Source: Litoditis marina (taxonomy: Eukaryota; Nematoda; Chromadorea; Rhabditida; Rhabditidae). From it: a stretch of 64,000 bases of DNA. This document shows positions 57,060 through 64,000 of this stretch, piece after piece. The stretch is taken from the NCBI GenBank assembly GCA_964036275.1, contig OZ038434.1, forward strand, positions 22,867,879 to 22,931,878, in the 5' to 3' direction. A program made the translations under genes and the position numbers. The notes beneath the pieces were generated by a model. The model was given only the letters and a program-made list of their open reading frames with translations, was not told the DNA's origin and did not search any database. Position 1 is the first letter of the stretch. Each line of letters opens with the position of its first letter.

Positions 57060-60000
57060 ATTCTACCACACACTACCCCGTTCACAGCGGACCACCCAAG
57101 CGGCTCTCCCTAAACCTCCCACCAAGTCTCTCCCTGCCTGCTCCATTGTTACAGTAACCCCTGGGTGACGAGTTCGGTGAATGTTACTTCGGTGCGATAC
57201 TCTATGAGGATATCACCGGGTATACATTCATCGAACTAGTCATCTAACGGAATCAATAGGTTTTTGTATAAAGTTAACATGAACTAGAAAAGGGATTGGT
57301 TTTTCCAACAATTTTCCAGATAAGACTATATACAGGCTTGTATTTGTTTCTCCACAGCGGACCACCCAAGCAGCTCTTCCTAGACCTCCCACGATGTCTC
57401 TGCCTGCCTGCTCCATTGTTACAGTAACCCCTGGGTGACGAGTTCGGTGAATGTTACTTCGGTGCGATACTCTATGAGGATATCACCGGGTATACATTCA
57501 TCGAACTAGTCATCTAACGGAATCAATAGGTTTTTTGTATAAAGTTAACATGAACTAGAAAAGGGATTGGTTTTTCCAACAATTTTCTGGATAAGACTAT
57601 ATATAGGCTTGTATTTGTTTCTCCACAGCGGACCACCCAAGCAGCTCCTCCTAGACCTCCCAAAAGGTCTCTCCCTGCCTGCTCCATTGTTACAGTACCC
57701 CCTGGGTGACGAGTCTAGTGAATGTTGCCGCGGTGCGATACTCTATCTAGATATCACCGGGTATACATTCATCGGACTAGTCATCTGACAGAATCAATAG
57801 GTTCCTTGCATGAAGTTAACATGAACTAGAAGATTGGTTTTTCCAACAATTTTCCAGATAAGACTATATATAGGCTTGTATTTGTTTCTCCACAGCGGAC
57901 CACCCAAGCAGCTCTCCCTAGACCTCCCAAAAGGTCTCTCCCTGCCTGCTCCATTGTTACAGTACCCCCTGGGTGACGAGTCTAGTGAATGTTGCTGCGG
58001 TGCGATACTCTATCTAGATATCACCGGGTATACATTCATCGGACTAGTCATCTAACAGAATCAATAGGTTTTTTGTATAAAGTTAACATGAACTAGAAAA
58101 GGGATTGGTTTTTCCAACAATTTTCCAGATAAGACTATATATAGGCTTGTATTTGTTTCTCCACAGCGGACCACCCAAGTAGCTCTTCCTAGACCTCCCA
58201 AAAGGTCTCTCCCTGCCTGCTCCATTGTTACAGTACCCCCTGGGTGACGAGTCTAGTGAATGTTGCTGCGGTGCGATACTCTATCTAGATATCACCGGGT
58301 ATACATTCATCGGACTAGTCATCTAACAGAATCAATAGGTTTTTTGTATAAAGTTAACATGAACTAGAAAAGGGATTGGTTTTTCCAACAATTTTCCAGA
58401 TAAGACTATATATAGGCTTGTATTTGTTTCTCCACAGCGGACCACCCAAGCAGCTCTTCCTAGACCTCCCAAAAGGTCTCTCCCTGCCTGCTCCATTGTT
58501 ACAGTACCCCCTGGGTGACGAGTCTAGTGAATGTTGCTGCGGTGCGATACTCTATCTAGATATCACCGGGTATACATTCATCGGACTAGTCATCTAACAG
58601 AATCAATAGGTTTTTTGTATAAAGTTAACATGAACTAGAAAAGGGATTGGTTTTTCCAACAATTTTCCAGATAAGACTATATATAGGCTTGTATTTGTTT
58701 CTCCACAGCGGACCACCCAAGCAGCTCTTCCTAGACCTCCCAAAAGGTCTCTCCCTGCCTGCTCCATTGTTACAGTACCCCTGGGTGACGAGTCTAGTGA
58801 ATGTTGCTGCGGTGCGATACTCTATCTAGATATCACCGGGTATACATTCATCGGACTAGTCATCTAACAGAGTCAATAGGTTTCTTGCATGAAGTTAACA
58901 TGAACTAGAAAAGGGATTGGTTTTTCCAACAATTTTCCAGATGAGACTATATATAGGCTTGTAGTTGTTTCTCCAAGGCGGACCACCCAAGCAGCTCTCC
59001 CTAGACCTCCCAAAAGGTCTCTCCCTGCCTGCTCCATTGTTACAGTACCCCTGGGTGACGAGTCTAGTGAATGTTGCTGCGGTGCGATACTCTATCTAGA
59101 TATCACCGGGTATACATTCATCGGACTAGTCATCTAACAGAGTCAATAGGTTTCTTGCATGAAGTTAACATGAACTAGAAAAGGGATTGGTTTTTCCAAC
59201 AATTTTCCAGATGAGACTATATATAGGCTTGTAGTTGTTTCTCCAAGGCGGACCACCCAAGCAGCTCTCCCTAGACCTCCCAAAAGGTCTCTTTCTGCCA
59301 TTTCTGCTCCATTGTTACAGTACCCCCTGGGTGACGAGTCTAGTGAATGTTACCGCGGTATGATACTCTATTTAGATATCACCGGGTATACATTCATCGA
59401 ACTAGTCATCTAACGAAATCAATATATCTTTTGTATGAAGTTAACATGAACTGGAAAAGGGATTGGTTTTTCCACCAATTTTCCAGATAAGACTATATAT
59501 AGGCTTGTATTTGTTTCTCCAAGGCGGACCACCCGAGCAGCTCTCCCTAGACCTCCCAAAAGGTCTCTTTCTGCCATTTCTGCTCCATTGTTACAGTACC
59601 CCCTGGGTGACGAGTCTAGTGAATGTTACCGCGGTATGATACTCTATTTAGATATCACCGGGTATACATTCATCGGACTAGTCATCTAACAGAATCAATA
59701 GGTTTCTTGCATGAAGTTAACATGAACTAGAAAAGGGATTGGTTTTTCCAACAATTTTCCAGATGAGACTATATATAGGCTTGTAGTTGTTTCTCCAAGG
59801 CGGACCACCCAAGCAGCTCTCCCTAGACCTCCCAAAAGGTCTCTTTCTGCCATTTCTGCTCCATTGTTACAGTACCCCCTGGGTGACGAGTCTAGTGAAT
59901 GTTACCGCGGTATGATACTCTATTTAGATATCACCGGGTATACATTCATCGAACTAGTCATCTAACGGAATCAATATATCTTTTGTATGAAGTTAACATG

Positions 60001-60610
60001 AACTGGAAAAGGGATTGGTTTTTCCACCAATTTTCCAGATAAGACTATATATAGGCTTGTAGTTGTTTCTCCAAGGCGGACCACCCAAGCAGCTCTCCCT
60101 AGACCTCCCAAAAGGTCTCTTTCTGCCATTTCTGCTCCATTGTTACAGTACCCCCTGGGTGACGAGTCTAGTGAATGTTACCGCGGTATGATACTCTATT
60201 TAGATATCACCGGGTATACATTCATCGAACTAGTCATCTAACGAAATCAATATATCTTTTGTATGAAGTTAACATGAACTGGAAAAGGGATTGGTTTTTC
60301 CACCAATTTTCCAGATAAGACTATATATAGGCTTGTATTTGTTTCTCCACAGCGGACCACCCAAGCAGCTCCTCCTAGACCTCCCACGATGTCTCTGCCT
60401 GCCTGCTCCATTGTTACAGTACCCCCTGGGTGACGAGTTTAGTGAATGTTACCGCGGGATGATACTCTATGTGGATATCACCGGGTATACATTCATCGAA
60501 CTAGTCATCTAACAGAATCAATAGGTTTCTTGTATAAAGTAAATATCAACTAGAAATGGGGTCGAGTTTTTCAGAAATGTTCCAGATGAGACTACATATA
60601 GGCTTGTATT
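57060..60610. repeat. Array of 13 tandem units (267-277 bp) with splice-like signals
   Basis: CGGACCACCC recurs at 57088, 57358, 57629, 57896, 58167, 58438, 58709, 58979, 59249, 59524, 59801, 60077 and 60353. Each unit has TTTTTCCAACAATTTTCCAG, CTATATATAGGCTTGTAT, then (copies 1-7 and 13) TTTGTTTCTCCACAG just before CGGACC; copies 8-12 have TTGTTTCTCCAAGG instead. In one frame the second half reads ILYLDITGYTFIGLVI followed by a stop in most copies. Units fall into subtypes (1-2, 3-7, 8-9, 10-12, 13) that suggest local homogenisation. The first unit follows a stretch at 56951-57042 that is open after an acceptor-like TTTCCTAG. The open frames have no ATG in the unit. It may be a satellite born from a duplicated terminal exon. 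Confidence 0.88.
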
Positions 60611-60738
60611 TAACACTCAGACTGTGAATTTTGCGATTGTTCTCACTCAGAACGACTGTCCGAATAGCGTAAACTATTAGAAATACCAAAACAGTTCGAA
60701 TACGTTGACGATCAGGAAGAAGTCAAGGCAAGAAAGAC

Positions 60739-60744
60739 TTTATT
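60739..60744 (-). terminator. Polyadenylation signal of the carboxypeptidase gene
   Basis: TTTATT on the plus strand is AATAAA on the minus strand, about 33 bases after the stop codon at 60777-60779. Confidence 0.6.
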
Positions 60745-60776
60745 TACTAATCGACACCCTTTTCAGCTCTGTATAA

Positions 60777-63700
60777 TCAATAATTTAGTGCGTAGGCGAG
60801 AAATAGGGCAATGATGGTTATGGATACTGTAGCGACTGATAGACCGCTGCTGGTAGTAGTTGGAGGCATTGTGGACGTGGCAGAGGCAGCTGAAACATGG
60901 AAATAGGAAATGTAGTCAATTATCTTGGTTCGGCTGTGTACTGTGTTTGTAGTTTAATGTGAGGTGGAATTCTGCGGTGTTAGAACGGTCGTAACACGTC
61001 AATTTGGTCGCAATCTTGTGGTTTGTTGTCGCAAAAGATAAGTTTTATTTCAATGTTATCAAGAGTTCTGGTGATTTTTTCCCGTTCTTCCAAATTAGTC
61101 AGTCAATATTTTGTATAAAACAAATGTAGTATACGTGAAAAGCTCATCAGTCGTGGGGACGAAAGTTTATGTGATCTGCAGGTAGTAAAGTCTACAGTTA
61201 CAAAAGTTTACCTGCAGCGTTTCTTTTTCGAAATTAGCATTGATGTTTCTGGTTTTTTCGCTGCCATTTTAGTATTTATACATGTCTTCTGAATATTTGT
61301 TTCAACAAATGTTCATTTCTATTCTGTTCAAGTTCTGTGCAAAGTTCACGTGACCCAGCTGACCATTTGTGTGAACGTGAAAGTGCACGTGATCCACATG
61401 TAAGCATATCTACTGCTACTGGTGTGAAGTTCCCGTGAAGTATACATTGTAAAGTACACGTGATTTAAAGTTGGTGAAGTCTTGGTTCATAATTTCACGT
61501 GAATTACACCTGAGAATACCGTTCATTTGTATCCTAAAGGTTTGAATCACGTAAACTTCACGTCCTCAACTTAGAGTGAATTCTTCAGACCCAAAAGTTT
61601 ACGTGAATTCCACGTGAAAAGGGGCTGACCATCGGTGGGGGCTTCGTCGTTGACCGTGGTACTATAGTCCCGATTGAAGATGAAGTTGATGAACATCTGG
61701 AAGGCTTCCTTCGGTTTTTCGTTCGACGACGACACGAAATGACCTGCCCCGCGGACCGTCAGAAAATCAATACCTGAAAATCGATAAAATTTATGTTTTT
61801 GTTGTCGATCCCAATTTAATAGTTTTGAAGAATTGGATCAATATTCCAAATACTCTCTGTGACAAATAGTGCAGTTTTTTGACAAACTATTTTGACGGTG
61901 AAAAATCGCCTGGAAAGTACATTCGCCAACTGCCAAAGTTTTCGTGGAAATGGCGAGAACTATATAACATAACCATATGGAACTGGATAGAACTTATATA
62001 GTCTTTTCCATTCCTACTGAAACTCCTACAGTAGGATTACGAAACTTCCAGTTAGTTCTCAATCATGTGAATGTCATCCGACATGTGAGTATAGTTCGTT
62101 TCATTCCCACTGAGACCCGTTGGCATCGTGCCAAGATTTTTGGATGCGTATTTCTCAGAGAAAACATGAGTATTCTGAAGTCATTTTTCGTTTACGTGTT
62201 CTTATGAAACTGAACAATCGATAACAGAAATTTGCAGTTTTTTGAATAACTACAGAGTGGGGAAAATTTGACTGGAATATTCATTGGCACGCTGCCAAGT
62301 CTCAGTGGGAATGACCGGAACTATAGCCCTATTACAATACGTGTTTCAAAAGTTTCTTCGAATACATTGTAGACTATAGTGTTGGAAGCAATCCATATAA
62401 AGTTGGATCACCTACTGTGGGAGTCTCAGTAGGAATGGTATGAAGTATACATATTCCCTATTCACGCATAACCCGGCAAACACACAATCAGTGTTCGAGA
62501 CCGTTTCATACTATTCCCGTTTTTTCTTCTCCTCCACGTGACTTTTAAATTCAATTCTGTTGTACATCGGGGTCATACTCCTTTTCTTTCTGATGTGAAC
62601 TCCTCCTACCGTACGACTGCCAAACTTCTACTTGATTTTCAATCAGTTCTCTAATTTCTTTGGGAATTTCAGTATTTTCGCTTCCAATTTTGTACCAGTC
62701 CAACATTTGGTGCTCGCTTTCACCAGAAAGCAACTACTCTAGCCAAGGTTACTGTAGATGTACTGACAACTATATCTTATTCATTTGTCGATTTATCGTG
62801 CACTCGACCACATATATGTTAGGGGAGGGGGGGAGGGGATAGATAATCTAGCCGGGGTCATCGACTGTCTGTGCTACTCTTTGGGTAAGCCGAAGGGGTC
62901 ACAGAGGAGCGAGAGACAATGGGATTTCGAGAGACGCAGACTAGAGGTCAGGTCGTTTCTCGTGACGACGCCAGGCAGTAAGATAAGAGGAAGGAGAGAG
63001 AGCAAGGGAGAAGAGAGACTCAGAGATGCAGACGGGACGCCAAAACAATCAGAGGTCAGGTGACTAACGGCAGCGATGGGATAAACAATCGGGGAGGTTA
63101 GCAGAGGGACCTTCCACTGCGTGCATTTTCATAATGTTCGCTGTACTAAGAACTACCATACAAGAAACGTAACTGTTTGTTACTACAACTACAACCCAAC
63201 AAACCTTTGTTCGGTCGGAAAAACCATAAGTGGAAGTTATTGGAACATACCTTGGTATCGAGTAATGAGGCCGCACGTGGACGGTTGTTGGTTCTCGTCG
63301 TTCCAAGTTGTCTCGTTCGAAACCTGAATACGAGCATGAAAATCGAGGTTGTTTACCTTACAAAGTATTTCACAACTTTGAGGTTGAACGTTGTGATATA
63401 ACAATTAATCGAAATAATATTGACAATCCGCGTTTTCTCTGCATAACAGTCGAAATGTTAATCTGTTTCAAGAACTATAGGTGGACTTCTATAGTAGGAA
63501 CGAACAAAACGACCTGTTCTTTTTGAAAGTTAAAAACTATGTAGGTACTAGCTAACGCCTTTATTATCACAAGCAATCGAGTACATTTTCGAGAAAGTCA
63601 GCATGGATACTGGAGTCCATATAAATACTTCTTATGTTTTTCGGTTCTATTGTGTTCTAGAATTAAAACTTTGTAAGTTTTCTATTTTTACGAACCTTTT

Positions 63701-63779
63701 TCATATTGAGTCCGGCCACGAATTGGGCGTTGTGAATAGCATTACAGATGGAGTCTGTGTCTCCGTTGAACAGCATTAC
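60777..63779 (-). CDS. Serine carboxypeptidase, S10/cathepsin A-like (3' part only)
   Basis: S10 carboxypeptidases remove C-terminal residues in lysosomes. Four 3' exons are seen: 63779-63696, 63323-63251, 61773-61630, 60889-60777, with consistent phases. They encode VMLFNGDTDSICN (the segment with the catalytic Asp of the family), NETTWN...TCGLITRYQG, IDFLTVRGAGHFVSSSNEKP (catalytic His in GAGH), then QMFINFIFNRDYS. The 5' exons with the nucleophile Ser lie past the window edge. After a Thr/Ser-rich stretch the protein ends in about 18 hydrophobic residues (SVATVSITIIALFLAYALNY), so it has a C-terminal membrane anchor or GPI signal, unlike soluble vertebrate cathepsin A. The 1.5-kb intron at 61774-63250 is full of short repeats. 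Confidence 0.88.
61340..61620. promoter_or_regulatory. Cluster of CACGTG E-boxes in the last carboxypeptidase intron
   Basis: CACGTG at 61347, 61386, 61457, 61496 and 61611, plus near matches (TCACGTAAACTTCACGT at about 61547-61563, TTACGTGAATTC at about 61599). Most read TTCACGTGAA or close. Five exact hexamers in 270 bp far exceeds chance in this AT-rich DNA. It may be a bHLH-binding cluster or a decayed inverted-repeat element. Confidence 0.4.
61774..63250. repeat. Intron rich in (A)TTCCYACTGAGAC / GTCTCAGTRGGAAT repeats
   Basis: Related words in both orientations occur at about 62008 (ATTCCTACTGAAACTCCTAC), 62100 (ATTCCCACTGAGACC), 62286 (GGCACGCTGCCAAGTCTCAG), 62400 (CTACTGTGGGAGTCTCAGTA). 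Similar words are found at about 55130 and 55530 in the F-box gene and near 15850. It is another inverted-repeat family with members too decayed for me to bound. About 62880-63060 has purine-rich, GAGAGACGCAGACTAGAGGT-type sequence related to the GCGAGAGAGC family. Confidence 0.45.
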
Positions 63780-63963
63780 CTGGAATGGAGAACAATTGTA
63801 GTTTCGTAGTCCACGGAACATCAAAAGTTGGTTAAATAAGGATGGTAGTTTGACCTGGATACACAGCAGACTTCTTAAATTATCAAACTAAACAACAAAG
63901 TATAACGATAGAGGAGTTCACAATAGGAAATCGGACTGTTATAGTAAATTGTAGTGTGGTCTG

Positions 63964-64000
63964 CTGTGTTTGTAGTTTGATCTCACTGCGTTTCAGTCGA
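63964..64000. repeat. TTGTAGTTTGATC hairpin element, left part at window edge
   Basis: CTGCTGTGTTTGTAGTTTGATCTC...TTTCAGTCGA is the left arm and part of the body of the hairpin family; the right arm would lie beyond the window. Confidence 0.5.

Noticed and set aside
57567..60512. Repeated 73-codon ORFs in the tandem array
   Set aside because: They begin at TTG, not ATG, are interrupted in copies 1, 2, 5 and 7, and extend through the acceptor-like tract. They are reported only as part of the repeat.
1..64000. CRISPR array, prokaryotic operon or integrated viral genes
   Set aside because: None seen; the spliced genes and repeat types are eukaryotic and no viral protein signature was recognised.

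Overview
This is a window of nuclear DNA from an animal. Genes are split into many short exons by GT-AG introns (a few GC-AG). Intron 3' ends are mostly TTTCAG-like, the DNA between exons is AT-rich, and CT/GA microsatellites and small inverted-repeat elements are abundant. The recognisable proteins (VPS41, a UVRAG-type Vps34-complex subunit, Nup62, an FBXO33/FBXO39-like F-box protein, an S10 carboxypeptidase) fit an invertebrate metazoan. I cannot name the phylum from the sequence. A 200-base assembly gap lies at 24537-24736.

Layout. 1-17.4 kb is almost gene-free: three units of a ~1.1-1.3 kb tandem repeat (1-3400), GC-rich hairpins, two exon-like duplicated segments near 5.7 and 6.2 kb, a tRNA-like gene at 11.3 kb, and a ~1.78 kb tandem duplication (11.84-15.4 kb) with a conserved hairpin. 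17.4-33.2 kb is a complete vps41 gene on the minus strand (24 exons, 901 codons). Its introns hold a tRNA gene with an alanine-type body and a CUC anticodon, a tRNA-derived repeat, the assembly gap, and a 4054-bp Mutator-like (MULE-type) element with 9-bp target duplications. That element carries a broken ubiquitin gene and a nested hAT-type MITE. 35.1-39.4 kb is a UVRAG-like gene (minus, 10 exons found). 41.0-49.9 kb is a complete nup62 gene (minus, 19 exons, 753 aa). 51.5-56.4 kb is an F-box protein gene (plus, 12 exons, 461 aa). 57.1-60.6 kb is an array of 13 tandem ~270-bp units. 60.8-63.8 kb is the 3' part of a lysosomal-type serine carboxypeptidase gene (minus) whose 5' end lies beyond the window.

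How the genes relate. VPS41 (HOPS tethering complex) and UVRAG (Vps34 complex II) act in the same late-endosome/lysosome/autophagosome fusion route, and S10 carboxypeptidases are lysosomal enzymes; vps41 and the UVRAG-like gene lie head-to-tail on one strand. CACGTG E-boxes occur in all three genes. Nup62 and the F-box protein have unrelated roles (nuclear pore; probable SCF ubiquitin ligase adaptor).

Exon boundaries were assembled by hand from splice consensus, phase continuity and recalled family features. No alignment or transcript data were available.
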